A stretch of 64,000 nucleotides of DNA from positions 2,526,501 through 2,590,500 of the forward strand of contig CP019797.1 of NCBI GenBank assembly GCA_002951995.1, written 5' to 3'. The position numbers and the translations under genes were made by a program. Positions 38,468 to 47,260 of this stretch are shown here, in pieces (within the stretch, counting starts at the first letter, position 1; the number at the start of each line of letters is the position of its first letter). Origin of the DNA: Stenotrophomonas acidaminiphila. Its GTDB lineage: Bacteria; Pseudomonadota; Gammaproteobacteria; Xanthomonadales; Xanthomonadaceae. The notes beneath the pieces were generated by a model that saw nothing but the letters and a program-made list of their open reading frames with translations, was not told the origin of the DNA and did not search any database.

Positions 38468-41023
38468 ATGACCCCGAAGAGCACCCGCCTGCGCGACGCG
38501 ATCACGCTCGCACTGCTGTCTGGCGTTGCCGTCACTGGTGGCGCTTTTGCGCAGGACTCCTCGTCCAAGAGTGAGACCACGCTGGACCGCATCGAAGTCA
38601 CTGGTTCGCGCCTGAAGCGCGCGGAAGTTGAAGGGGCGGTTCCGGTCACTGTGATCGACCGCGTCCAGATCGATGCCAGCGGTGAGACCTCGGTCGCGGA
38701 CTACCTGCGCACCACCAACTTCAACTCCGTCGGTCAGTTCCGCCCGCAGTCGGGCAGCTCGGCCCAGGCTGGCGCGTTCGCCGACCTGCGCGGCCTGGGC
38801 GGCCAGCGTACGCTGGTGCTGATCGACGGCCATCGGGCGCCCAAGGCACCGTTCGCGGCCGGCTCCGGTACCGACCTGAACACCATCCCGCTGGCGGCTG
38901 TCGAGCGTATCGAAGTGCTGACCGACGGCGCATCGGCCATCTACGGCGCCGACGCGGTCGGCGGCGTCATCAACATCATCACCCGCAAGGATTTCGACGG
39001 CGCCCAGGTGATGGTCGGCAAGTCTGATCCGAAGTGGGGTCCGACCGACGAAGGCTCCATCCTGTTCGGCACCTCTGGCGAGCGCGGCCGTGTCATCGGC
39101 GGCTTCTCGCACAACCGTCGCGCCATGATCTACACCAATGCTCGCCCCTGGGGCCAGGAGCTGGGTGTCTCGGTTTACGGCAACAACTACCGCTCGTTCG
39201 ATGCCGAAACCGGCGCACCGCTGAATGCCACCAAGGCGCTCCCGGGCGGCTGTACCAATGAGAACTTCTGGATGCAGAGCAACGGTCGTTGCTCGTACAA
39301 CTTCAACAAGGTGGCCGCCGACGAAGCCTCGACCCAGAACAAGTCGTTCTTCATGAACGGCGAAGTCCAGGTCAACGACAACTGGACCGTATACGCCAAC
39401 ACCACCGTGTCCAACACCACCTCGTTCGGCCGCTATGCGCCGACGCCGGGTGTGGTGCGCATCGATCCGGATTCCGCGCAGAACCCGACCCCGGGTGCCA
39501 TCACCTACCTCTACCACCGCTTCGCCGCGGCGGGTAACCGCGACAACACCACCGATGGCAGCGTGTACGACGTGCTGCTGGGCACCCGCGGCGCGGTCAG
39601 CGACACCATCGATTTTGATGGCGGCGTCCGCTACAACACCTATCGCTTCAAGGAACTGGGCCGCAACTACATCGTCCAGTCGCTGGCCGAGCAGGCCATC
39701 AACCGCGGCGATTACAACATCTACAACCCGACCTCGACCCCGGTAGATGTGCTGAACTCGATCAAGGCCACCATCAGCCGTGACAGCCGGTTCACCACGA
39801 AGGAAGCCTTCGCCAATCTGACCTTCAACGACCTGTTCCAGATGGGCGGCGGCGCCTCCAGCCTGGCCGTCGGTGCGGAGTTCCGCAAGGAAGAGTTCGA
39901 AGACATCTATGACTCGCTGTCTTCGGCCGGCGTGGTGCTGGGCAGCGCGGGCGCTTCGGCGGGCGACGACCGCGAGGTGAGCGCGGCCTACATGGAATGG
40001 CTGTTCCCGATCACCTCGACCTTCGAGGCCAACTTCGCGGGCCGCTACGAGAAGTACAGTGACTATGGCAGCAACTTCGCACCCAAGCTGTCGCTGCGTT
40101 GGCACCCGATCGACAGCCTGACCCTGCGTGGCTCCATCGGCAAGGGCTTCGTCGCCCCGACCCTGGACGTGATCTCGCAGGCCACCGCCTTCTCGGCTGA
40201 CTCGGTCTATGACCCGGCCAGCTGTCTGGACGACGGTGCTGGCACGGTTGCGGATTGCCGCGCACAGGCCACCAATACCGATGTCCAGGTTGATGCCTAC
40301 CGCGAAAAGGCCGAAGGCCTTGGTCCCGAGAAGTCGACCCAGTACCAGGTGGGCGTGGTATGGGACGCCACCGACTGGCTGAACATCACCGTCGACTACT
40401 GGAACATCGAAATCAAGGATCGCATCGCCTACTTCAGCTCGCAGAAGCTGATCGACATCGAGCTGGGCGATGACCCGACCCCGATGCCGGGCGCTCCCTG
40501 CGCGATCATCCGTGACAACGCGCTGGCCAACGAACTGGGCAGCCCGATCAAGGAAATCCACAACTGCTACTTCAACCAGGGCAAGGTCAAGACCGACGGC
40601 GTTGACATGACCCTGCGCACCAAGTTCGACATGGGCAACTGGGGTTCGCTGAGCAACATGCTGCAGGCCAGCTACCAGCGTTCCATGACCATCGATGGTG
40701 GTGAGGAGCAGGTCGGCCTGCAGGGCTTCCCGCGCGGCCGCGTGTCCTTCAACAACACCTGGAACCGCGGTGACTGGACCGTGGGCTACAACGCCCGCTA
40801 CATCAGCTCCAACGGCACCGCAACCAAGTACACCCCGCACTACCTGACCCACGACGTGCAGCTGAGCTATGCGACCCCGTGGAACGGCAAGATCATGGTG
40901 GGCGTGAACAACTTCACCAACAAGATGCCGGACCTGATCAGCTACGACGGTCGTCCGTTCAACTTCTACCTGTACGATGCATACGGCCGTACTCCGTACG
41001 TCCGTTACGAACAGCGTTTCTGA
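38468..41023 (+). CDS. TonB-dependent outer-membrane receptor
   Basis: 851 aa. The signal peptide ends GAFA-QDSSS. A TonB-box-like LDRIEVTGSRLKR is followed by the plug (TVIDRVQIDASGETSVADYLRTT, FADLRGLGGQRTLVLIDGHR, IPLAAVERIEVLTDGASAIYGADAVGGVINIITRKD). The 22-strand barrel ends with PYVRYEQRF, an aromatic C-terminus as needed for BAM insertion. There is no N-terminal signalling (STN) domain. The family imports siderophores, cobalamin, glycans or peptides; the substrate is unknown. It uses a good Shine-Dalgarno stretch (GAGAGAGAT) and has a rho-independent terminator right after the stop. Confidence 0.93.
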   Translation: MTPKSTRLRDAITLALLSGVAVTGGAFAQDSSSKSETTLDRIEVTGSRLKRAEVEGAVPVTVIDRVQIDASGETSVADYLRTTNFNSVGQFRPQSGSSAQAGAFADLRGLGGQRTLVLIDGHRAPKAPFAAGSGTDLNTIPLAAVERIEVLTDGASAIYGADAVGGVINIITRKDFDGAQVMVGKSDPKWGPTDEGSILFGTSGERGRVIGGFSHNRRAMIYTNARPWGQELGVSVYGNNYRSFDAETGAPLNATKALPGGCTNENFWMQSNGRCSYNFNKVAADEASTQNKSFFMNGEVQVNDNWTVYANTTVSNTTSFGRYAPTPGVVRIDPDSAQNPTPGAITYLYHRFAAAGNRDNTTDGSVYDVLLGTRGAVSDTIDFDGGVRYNTYRFKELGRNYIVQSLAEQAINRGDYNIYNPTSTPVDVLNSIKATISRDSRFTTKEAFANLTFNDLFQMGGGASSLAVGAEFRKEEFEDIYDSLSSAGVVLGSAGASAGDDREVSAAYMEWLFPITSTFEANFAGRYEKYSDYGSNFAPKLSLRWHPIDSLTLRGSIGKGFVAPTLDVISQATAFSADSVYDPASCLDDGAGTVADCRAQATNTDVQVDAYREKAEGLGPEKSTQYQVGVVWDATDWLNITVDYWNIEIKDRIAYFSSQKLIDIELGDDPTPMPGAPCAIIRDNALANELGSPIKEIHNCYFNQGKVKTDGVDMTLRTKFDMGNWGSLSNMLQASYQRSMTIDGGEEQVGLQGFPRGRVSFNNTWNRGDWTVGYNARYISSNGTATKYTPHYLTHDVQLSYATPWNGKIMVGVNNFTNKMPDLISYDGRPFNFYLYDAYGRTPYVRYEQRF

Positions 41024-41049
41024 TAGCAGTTGATTTGAAGCAGCAGAAA

Positions 41050-41075
41050 GAGGAGCCTTCGGGCTCCTCTTTTTT
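41050..41075 (+). terminator. Rho-independent terminator after the TonB-receptor gene
   Basis: GAGGAGCC-TTCG-GGCTCCTC followed by TTTTTT. An 8-bp stem with a stable UUCG loop, 27 bp past the receptor stop and 11 bp before the methyltransferase start. Confidence 0.95.
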
Positions 41076-41085
41076 ATTCCAGACC

Positions 41086-42102
41086 ATGATCAACTTCGAC
41101 AGTGATCGACAGGCGCGCAACAGGGATTCCTGGAGCCGGTACTGGGCCAAATCCCCGGCACATTCCCTGCATGGCACCTTTGATGCGGACTATGGCCCGG
41201 CCATTTCCGGTTTCTGGAAGAACGTCTGTTCACATGCCGCCGCTGGCTCATCGGTTCTCGACATAGCGACAGGCAATGGCGCTCTGCCACGCATGATGCT
41301 CAACTGGCGCAACGATCTTCGCATCGATGCCATCGACGCAGCGGATGTGGCAATCCACTGGCAGATCCCACAGGGGGGCGCTCGCCCGACATTCCATTCT
41401 CGGGTTGAATGCGAGGCACTACCATTCCACGACAACAGCTTTGACCTCGTCACCAGCCAGTACGGCATCGAGTATTCCGATCTGGATCGAAGCTTGGCGG
41501 AGATCGCGCGAACGCTACGCGAAGGCGGTATGTTCGCGGCGATCATGCACAGCGCCGACTCAACCATCACGTCGGTGACCGGCGAGGAACTAGGTCATGT
41601 GAAGCTATTGCTGGCAGAGGGGGGAGCCATGGAGACCCTGATGGCGATCATCCCACTGCTCAGCATCGCCGCTACTGCAGCAGGCAGGGAGCAACTCGAT
41701 GCCGATGCAGGCGCGCGTACGATCCGGGAGCGCTTCAACACCGCGATGGGCGAAGTACAGGCGTCCATGGTGCGCGCATCCGTTCCAGACATTCTGGTCG
41801 AGTTCCTGCAGTGGGCCCCGCAGGTGCTGGCGATCGCGAGCCAACGGGCATCACCGGACGACGCACTGCGGCACTGCCTGGAGTACAAGCAGCAGCTCGA
41901 AGATGCCGGCGAACGTTATCGTGCGCTGCTAGATGCCACGCTGGATGCGGGAAAGCAACAGCATCTGATCAACGAATTGGCCGGTCTGGGGTTCCGGACC
42001 ATGGGTTTCAATGCCCTTGAGCACGATGGCCGCTGCCTGGGCATCGCGCTGACTGCGACACTTGGCCTTGATGGCGGCGCCGACCTGGCGCGGAAGATGT
42101 GA
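41086..42102 (+). CDS. Class I SAM-dependent methyltransferase
   Basis: 338 aa. Motif I is SSVLDIATGNGALPRMML (about residues 55-70), then DAIDAADVAIHW, the ALPFHDNSFDLVTSQYGIEYSD motif (post II) and ALREGGMFAAIMH-like motif III (RTLREGGMFAAIMHSADS). A helical C-terminal half (ERYRALLDATLDAGKQQHLINELAGLGF) probably shapes the acceptor site. Acceptor unknown. It begins only 11 bp after the terminator of the TonB-receptor gene and has no clear Shine-Dalgarno sequence, so it is expressed by read-through or its own promoter. Codon use is more mixed than in flanking genes, like the TPR-sulfotransferase. Confidence 0.88.
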   Translation: MINFDSDRQARNRDSWSRYWAKSPAHSLHGTFDADYGPAISGFWKNVCSHAAAGSSVLDIATGNGALPRMMLNWRNDLRIDAIDAADVAIHWQIPQGGARPTFHSRVECEALPFHDNSFDLVTSQYGIEYSDLDRSLAEIARTLREGGMFAAIMHSADSTITSVTGEELGHVKLLLAEGGAMETLMAIIPLLSIAATAAGREQLDADAGARTIRERFNTAMGEVQASMVRASVPDILVEFLQWAPQVLAIASQRASPDDALRHCLEYKQQLEDAGERYRALLDATLDAGKQQHLINELAGLGFRTMGFNALEHDGRCLGIALTATLGLDGGADLARKM

Positions 42103-42147
42103 TCCTGCATCCACCAATGAATCACCGGAGCGCCACCAGAGGCACCC

Positions 42148-42750
42148 TCACCCGTTCGGGATCAGCGTCTCGATCACGTGCTCGACGTAGGATTCGAATT
42201 CCTCGCGCGCCTGCTTCGGTTGCTGCAGCTGCAGCGACAGCTGCAGGAAGCCCACGTAGGCCGCGTAGGCCAGGCGCGCGCGGTGGCGGGCGTCGGTGGA
42301 GCTGAGGCCGGCCTGGCGGAACGAGGCCATCAGATAGTCCAGGCGTCGCTGCGAAACGCGGTCGATCACCGGGCGTACCAGCGGGTTGTCCAGCGCCTTG
42401 AGCAGCTCGCTGTAGATCACGTGCGGCGTGACCTCGTGCGCGACCAGCTGGAACAGCGCGCGCAAGCGGGTGCGCGGGTCGGGTACTTCCTCCAGGCTGC
42501 CGAACACCTGCTGCTGCTCGACCAGCTCCCAGCGTTCCAGTGCGGCCTGCAGCAGCGCGTCGCGCGAGGGAAAGTGCCAGTAGAAGCTGCCCTTGGTAAC
42601 GCCAAGGCGGCGGGCCAGCGGCTCCACCGCCACCGCGCCGACCCCCTGCTCCGCGATCAGGTCCAGGGCGGCCTGGGCCCAGTCGTCCGCACTGAGGCGG
42701 CTGTTGCGTGTACCGCGGGGTTCCGCCGGGGAAGCTGAAGATTCGTTCAT
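42148..42750 (-). CDS. TetR family transcriptional regulator
   Basis: 200 aa. The N-terminal helix-turn-helix spans about residues 22-68: LSADDWAQAALDLIAEQGVGAVAVEPLARRLGVTKGSFYWHFPSRDALLQAAL, the TetR signature. The C-terminal part is a ligand-binding helical domain with no recognisable ligand. It is divergent from the hydrolase-fadE operon, whose promoter lies between, so it probably represses that operon in response to an acyl compound; this is inference by position. Confidence 0.92.
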   Translation of the reverse strand: MNESSASPAEPRGTRNSRLSADDWAQAALDLIAEQGVGAVAVEPLARRLGVTKGSFYWHFPSRDALLQAALERWELVEQQQVFGSLEEVPDPRTRLRALFQLVAHEVTPHVIYSELLKALDNPLVRPVIDRVSQRRLDYLMASFRQAGLSSTDARHRARLAYAAYVGFLQLSLQLQQPKQAREEFESYVEHVIETLIPNG

Positions 42751-42874
42751 CCGTTGATTTAACCATACGCCGGGGACTGGATGCAGTATGCGCCGCGCTG
42801 GCGGGCGGCGCGACCAGGCGACGAGACCGCCAAAGCCATGTGGCGCAGGGCGTTACGATCCATACCCATCAGTA

Positions 42875-42904
42875 TTGACAGGTGTCCGGGCGAATCCATA
42901 CTAT
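42875..42904 (+). promoter_or_regulatory. Strong sigma-70 promoter of the hydrolase-fadE operon
   Basis: Perfect -35 TTGACA (42875-42880), an 18-bp spacer and -10 TACTAT (42899-42904), 28 bp before ATG 42933. It lies in the divergent spacer shared with the TetR gene and is the likely target of that repressor. Confidence 0.75.
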
Positions 42905-42932
42905 CGGGTACGGTTTTCTCCCTGTGAGCCCC

Positions 42933-43823
42933 ATGCACGCGCAAGACACCCGCCTGGAAGGTGCCCACGGCATCGGACTGGCCGCCACGAAAGCCCCTGG
43001 AAACAAGCCGCCGATCCTGTTCGCGCACGGCTTCGGCCAGACCCGCGGCGCGTGGACCACGACTGCCGCGGCGCTGCATGCCGCCGGCCACGCCACGCTG
43101 GCCTACGATGCGCGTGGCCATGGCGGTTCCGATTGGAATCCGGCCGGGCTGCCGTATCACGGCGAGCAGTTCACCGACGACCTGATCGTGGTCGCAGGCG
43201 AACTGCCGCGGCCACCGGTGTTGGTCGCCGCGTCGATGGGCGGGCTGTTTGGGCTGATGGCCGAGGCGCGCTGGCCGGGGCTGTTCGCGGCGATGGTGCT
43301 GGTGGACATCACCCCGCGCTGGGAAACCCGCGGGGTCGAGCGCATCCTCGCCTTCATGAGCGCGCACCCGGATGGCTTCGCCTCGCTGGAAGCGGCCGCC
43401 GACAGCATCGCCGCCTATATGCCGCATCGCCCGCGCAAGAGCGACGATGCCCTGCGCGGCTTGCTGCGCCCCACCGGCAGCGGCCGTTGGAGCTGGCACT
43501 GGGATCCGAGGCTGGTGGAGGAACTGGCGCGCGACAGCGAACAGCACCAGGATGCCATCGCCGAAGCCGCGCGCCGCGTCGAATGCCCGCTGCTGCTGGT
43601 CAGCGGTGGCCGCAGCGACCTGGTCACCCCGCAGACGGTGGCCGAATTCCTGGCGCTGGTGCCGCACGCGCAACACGTGCATCTGGCCGACGCCACGCAT
43701 ATGGTGGCAGGCGATGACAACGACGCGTTTACCGCCGCCGTGTTGAATTACCTGGACGCACTGCCCCCGGCTTCCGCCGCCGCGTCCGCCCGAACCGAGC
43801 ACGTTACCGGAGCAAGTCAATGA
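42933..43823 (+). CDS. Alpha/beta-fold hydrolase
   Basis: 296 aa. Oxyanion-hole HGFGQTRGAW, LAYDARGHGGSDW, nucleophile elbow VAASMGGLFGL (Ser), acid in SGGRSDLVTPQT and catalytic His in ADATHMVAGDDNDAF. The family includes esterases, thioesterases and epoxide hydrolases. Its stop overlaps the fadE start by 4 bp (ATGA), so a role with fatty acyl esters or thioesters is likely. I chose ATG 42933 (MHAQDTRLEG), placed properly behind the promoter; the upstream ATG at 42882 lies within the promoter. Confidence 0.88.
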   Translation: MHAQDTRLEGAHGIGLAATKAPGNKPPILFAHGFGQTRGAWTTTAAALHAAGHATLAYDARGHGGSDWNPAGLPYHGEQFTDDLIVVAGELPRPPVLVAASMGGLFGLMAEARWPGLFAAMVLVDITPRWETRGVERILAFMSAHPDGFASLEAAADSIAAYMPHRPRKSDDALRGLLRPTGSGRWSWHWDPRLVEELARDSEQHQDAIAEAARRVECPLLLVSGGRSDLVTPQTVAEFLALVPHAQHVHLADATHMVAGDDNDAFTAAVLNYLDALPPASAAASARTEHVTGASQ

Positions 43824-46291
43824 GTACTGTCGTTCCCTTCCTGGCGCTGCTGCTGGCAGCCGCCTTCGTCGCCTATCACCGCATGCGGCTGGTCACCTGG
43901 ACGGTGATCGGCGCCGTACTGCTGGGCATCTGCTGGTTCGCGGGCATCAACCCGACTGCGGTCATCGTCGCCGCGGCGATCCTGGCCGTGGTCAGCGCGC
44001 TGGTGCTGCTGCCGTTCCTGCGCAAGCCGCTGATCACCTCGCCGTTCATGGGGGTGTTCCGCAAGGTGCTGCCGCCGCTGTCCAAGACCGAGCGCATCGC
44101 GCTGGAGACCGGCTCGGTCGGTTTCGAGGGCGAGCTGTTCACTGGCGATCCGGACTGGCAGAAGCTGCTGGACTATCCCAAGCCGCAGCTCACCGCCGAA
44201 GAGCAGGCATTCCTGGACGGCCCGGTCGAGGAACTGTGCCGGATGGTCAACGACTGGGAAATCACCCATGTCCACGCCGACCTGCCGCCGGAACTGTGGG
44301 ATTTCATCAAGAAGAACAAGTTCTTCGGCATGATCATCCCCAAGCAGTACGGCGGCCTGGGCTTCTCCGCGCTGGCCCACCACAAGGTGATCCAGAAGCT
44401 GGCGTCGATCTCCAGCGTGGTCAGTTCCACCGTCGGCGTGCCCAACTCGCTGGGCCCGGGTGAACTGCTCAACCATTACGGCACCCAGGAACAGAAGGAC
44501 TACTACCTGCCGCGCCTGGCGGCGGGCATCGAGGTGCCATGCTTCGGCCTGACCGGCCCGTTCGCCGGCTCGGATGCCACCTCCATCCCCGATTTCGGCA
44601 TCGTCTGCAGGGGCACCTGGAACGGCGAGGAAGTCCTCGGCCTGAAGCTGACCTTCGACAAGCGCTACATCACCCTGGCGCCGGTGGCCACGCTGATCGG
44701 CCTGGCGTTCCGCATGTACGACCCCGACGGCCTGCTCGGCGACACCAAGGACATCGGCATCACCCTGGCGCTGCTGCCGCGCGAAACCCCGGGCGTGGAA
44801 GTCGGCCGCCGCCACTTCCCGCTGAACTCGCCGTTCCAGAACGGCCCGATCCGCGGCAAGGACGTGTTCATCCCGCTCAGCCAGATCATCGGCGGCCCGG
44901 ACAAGCGCGGCCTGGGCTGGAACATGCTCAACGAGTGCCTGGCCGTCGGCCGCTCCATCACCCTGCCATCCACCGCCTCGGGCGGTGCCAAGGCCGGCGC
45001 GGTCATCACCGGCGCGTACGCCCGCATCCGCAAGCAGTTCGGCCTGTCGGTCGGCCGCTTCGAGGGCGTGGAGGAAGCGCTGGCCCGCATCGGCGGCAAG
45101 GCGTACAAGATCAGCGCGCTGTCGCAGGCCACGGCGGCGGCGGTGGACCGCGGCGACGTGCCGTCGGTGCCGTCGGCCATCGCCAAGTACCACTGCACCA
45201 ACATGAGCCGCGAGTGCATCAGCGACATGATGGACGTCATCGGCGGCAAGGGCATCATCCTCGGCCCGCGCAATTTCGCCGGCCGCAGCTGGCAGGCCGC
45301 GCCCATCGCGATCACCGTGGAAGGCGCCAACATCATGACCCGCAGCCTGCTGATCTTCGGCCAGGGCGCGATCCTGTGCCATCCGTGGGTGCTCAAGGAA
45401 ATGAAGGCCGCCCAGGACGAGGACCGCAAGGCCGGCCTGCGCGAGTTCGACCAGGCGCTGTTCGGCCATGTGCGCTTCGGCATCTCCAACGCGGTGCGTT
45501 CGTTCTGGTTCGGGCTGACCGGCGCGCGCTTCGGTGCCGCCCCGGGCGACGCCTACACCCGCCGCTACTTCCGCAAGCTGGACCGCTACTCCGCCAACCT
45601 GGCGCTGATGGCCGACATCTCGATGATGACCCTGGGCGGCAAGCTCAAGTTCAAGGAATCGCTGTCCGGCCGCCTGGGCGACGTGCTCAGCCACATCTAC
45701 ATGACCAGCGCGATGCTCAAGCGCTACCACGACGAAGGCGCGCCGACGGCCGACCAGCCGCTGCTGGCGTGGGCGTTCCATGACAGCGTGCACCGCATCG
45801 AGGAGGCACTGTCGGCGGCGCTGCGCAACTTCCCGATCCGCCCGATCGGCTGGCTGATGTGGGCGCTGATCTTCCCGTTCGGCCGCCGCGCCGAAGCTCC
45901 CGGCGATCGCCTGAGCCGGCGCGTGGCCGCCGCCCTGATGTCGCCCAACGAAGCCCGCGACCGGCTGGCCAAGGGCGTGTTCCTGACCCCGTGCGAGAAC
46001 AACCCCGGTGGCCGCATCGCCAGCTACCTGACCAAGGCGGTCATGGCCGAGCCGGTGGAGCGCAAGTTCCTCAAGGCGCTCAAGACCAAGGGCATCGAGG
46101 CGTTGACCTTCCCCGCACAGCTGGACGAGGCGGTGGCCGAAGGGGTCATCACCCAGGACGAGCGCACCCTGCTGGAGGAACTGCGCGCGATCACCCTGGA
46201 TACCATCACCGTGGACGACTTCGATCCGCATGAGCTGCGTGCCGCGTCGTATTACGACCACCACGGCCGGCAGCCGCAGCAGGTGGCCTGA
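43820..46291 (+). CDS. fadE: Acyl-CoA dehydrogenase, FadE type
   Basis: 823 aa, close to E. coli FadE (814). It catalyses the first step of fatty acid beta-oxidation. Two or three N-terminal membrane segments (VVPFLALLLAAAFVAY, VTWTVIGAVLLGICWFAG, TAVIVAAAILAVVSALVLLPF) are followed by the dehydrogenase core: FFGMIIPKQYGGLGFSALAHH, ACFGLTGPFAGSD-like FAD/substrate motif (VPCFGLTGPFAGSDATSI), KLTFDKRYITLAPVA, KYHCTNMSRECISDMMDVIGGKGI and EGANIMTRSLLIFGQGAILCHP. A C-terminal DUF1974 region ends with HELRAASYYDHHG. It is co-translated with the hydrolase. Confidence 0.95.
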   Translation: MSTVVPFLALLLAAAFVAYHRMRLVTWTVIGAVLLGICWFAGINPTAVIVAAAILAVVSALVLLPFLRKPLITSPFMGVFRKVLPPLSKTERIALETGSVGFEGELFTGDPDWQKLLDYPKPQLTAEEQAFLDGPVEELCRMVNDWEITHVHADLPPELWDFIKKNKFFGMIIPKQYGGLGFSALAHHKVIQKLASISSVVSSTVGVPNSLGPGELLNHYGTQEQKDYYLPRLAAGIEVPCFGLTGPFAGSDATSIPDFGIVCRGTWNGEEVLGLKLTFDKRYITLAPVATLIGLAFRMYDPDGLLGDTKDIGITLALLPRETPGVEVGRRHFPLNSPFQNGPIRGKDVFIPLSQIIGGPDKRGLGWNMLNECLAVGRSITLPSTASGGAKAGAVITGAYARIRKQFGLSVGRFEGVEEALARIGGKAYKISALSQATAAAVDRGDVPSVPSAIAKYHCTNMSRECISDMMDVIGGKGIILGPRNFAGRSWQAAPIAITVEGANIMTRSLLIFGQGAILCHPWVLKEMKAAQDEDRKAGLREFDQALFGHVRFGISNAVRSFWFGLTGARFGAAPGDAYTRRYFRKLDRYSANLALMADISMMTLGGKLKFKESLSGRLGDVLSHIYMTSAMLKRYHDEGAPTADQPLLAWAFHDSVHRIEEALSAALRNFPIRPIGWLMWALIFPFGRRAEAPGDRLSRRVAAALMSPNEARDRLAKGVFLTPCENNPGGRIASYLTKAVMAEPVERKFLKALKTKGIEALTFPAQLDEAVAEGVITQDERTLLEELRAITLDTITVDDFDPHELRAASYYDHHGRQPQQVA

Positions 46292-46317
46292 ACCAGGCCA
46301 TCCGACGCAACCGGAAG

Positions 46318-46342
46318 ACGGCGGGCACCTGCCCGCCGTTTC
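46318..46342 (+). terminator. Hairpin terminator/attenuator between fadE and the hotdog gene
   Basis: ACGGCGGGC-ACCT-GCCCGCCGT followed by TTTCCC. Strong 9-bp stem, short U-run; partial read-through into the next gene is likely. Confidence 0.65.
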
Positions 46343-46360
46343 CCTGTCCAGGAGGCGACG

Positions 46361-46837
46361 ATGAGCCCCCCATTGCTGACGCTGTACCGGCGCCTGTCGC
46401 GCTGGCCGGGCGGACGCTGGCTGTTCACCCGCGCGGTGTGCTTCAAGGCGCCGTATTTCGCCAGTATTTCCCCGCGCATCACCCTGCTCGCGGACGGCCG
46501 CTGCGAAGGCACCCTGGCCGACCGCCGCAAAGTGCGCAACCACATCGGCACCGTGCATGCGATCGCGCTGTGCAATCTGGCCGAGCTGACCGCCGGCCTG
46601 ATGACCGATGCCTCGCTGCCGGCCGACATGCGCTGGATTCCCAGGGGCATGGAGGTGCGCTACTTGGCCAAGGCGCGCGGCCCGCTGAAGGCGGTGGCGG
46701 TGCCGGAACGCCCCATCGCCAGCGCCCCCACCGGGTACGAACTGCCGGTGCGGGTCGGCATCAGCGATGCGGCGGGCACCGAGGTGTTCACCGCCCGCAT
46801 CGCGATGTGGGTGTCGCCGCGCCGCGCAAACGGCTAG
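46361..46837 (+). CDS. Hotdog-fold protein, DUF4442 family
   Basis: 158 aa. The segment ISPRITLLADGRCEGTLADRRKVRNHIGTVHAIALCNLAELTAGLMTDASLP carries the hotdog helix, followed by WIPRGMEVRYLAKARGPLKAVA and GYELPVRVGISDAAGTEVFTARIAMWVSPR. DUF4442 proteins resemble acyl-CoA thioesterases of the PaaI/YbgC type. A Shine-Dalgarno site (AGGAGG) lies 6 bp before ATG 46361. Position after fadE supports a role in acyl-CoA turnover. Confidence 0.85.
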   Translation: MSPPLLTLYRRLSRWPGGRWLFTRAVCFKAPYFASISPRITLLADGRCEGTLADRRKVRNHIGTVHAIALCNLAELTAGLMTDASLPADMRWIPRGMEVRYLAKARGPLKAVAVPERPIASAPTGYELPVRVGISDAAGTEVFTARIAMWVSPRRANG

Positions 46838-47260
46838 GCCACGAACGCCGCCGAACGGGCCGTGCGCCCGGACGGCGTGCACGGCCTGCGCTCTGCGGCC
46901 TCCGACCTGGCCTGGTGGAAGCGGTTCGCCCGGAATCGCGACCTCGCCCGCAACGGCCTGGCCAAGCGCACGGTCATGCAGATCCCCGATCCGCGTCAGG
47001 TCCACGTCTTCGCCGGTAAGCGCGCGCTGGCACTGGTCTTCGGCCGCGAACCGCGCGCCACGCCGCTTGGACCGGCGCTGCAGGGACTTGTGCCGTTGTT
47101 CTGGACGTGGCGCATGCTGGAGCGGTCGGCATCGCGGCACCTGCATGGCTGGTACGCGCCGCTGCTGAGCGTGGTGTCCGCGCTGGGCGCGGCGCTGCAT
47201 GCCGCGCCGCTGGCGCTGGCCTGGGACGCGCCATGGGCCGGCGCGCGCCCGGCAAAGCCA
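46838..47260 (+). other. Unassigned stretch with coding character in one plus frame
   Basis: In the same frame as the preceding gene, after its TAG, codons are strongly biased (CTG, GCC, CGC) for about 400 bp. They read GVHGLRSAASDLAWWKRFARNRDLARNGLAKRT and later a hydrophobic LHGWYAPLLSVVSALGAALHAAPLALAWDAPW. A GTG at 46862 could start it. No in-frame stop occurs before the convergent MFS gene, and I recognise no family. It could be a small gene with a lost base near its end, or a remnant. Confidence 0.35.

Noticed and set aside
42751..42870. Specific TetR operator palindrome
   Set aside because: Only short imperfect CATAC/GTATG-like arms are visible; not enough to name an operator.
43817..47200. 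1127-codon open frame on the minus strand
   Set aside because: Antisense to fadE and the hotdog gene; composition shadow without recognisable motifs.
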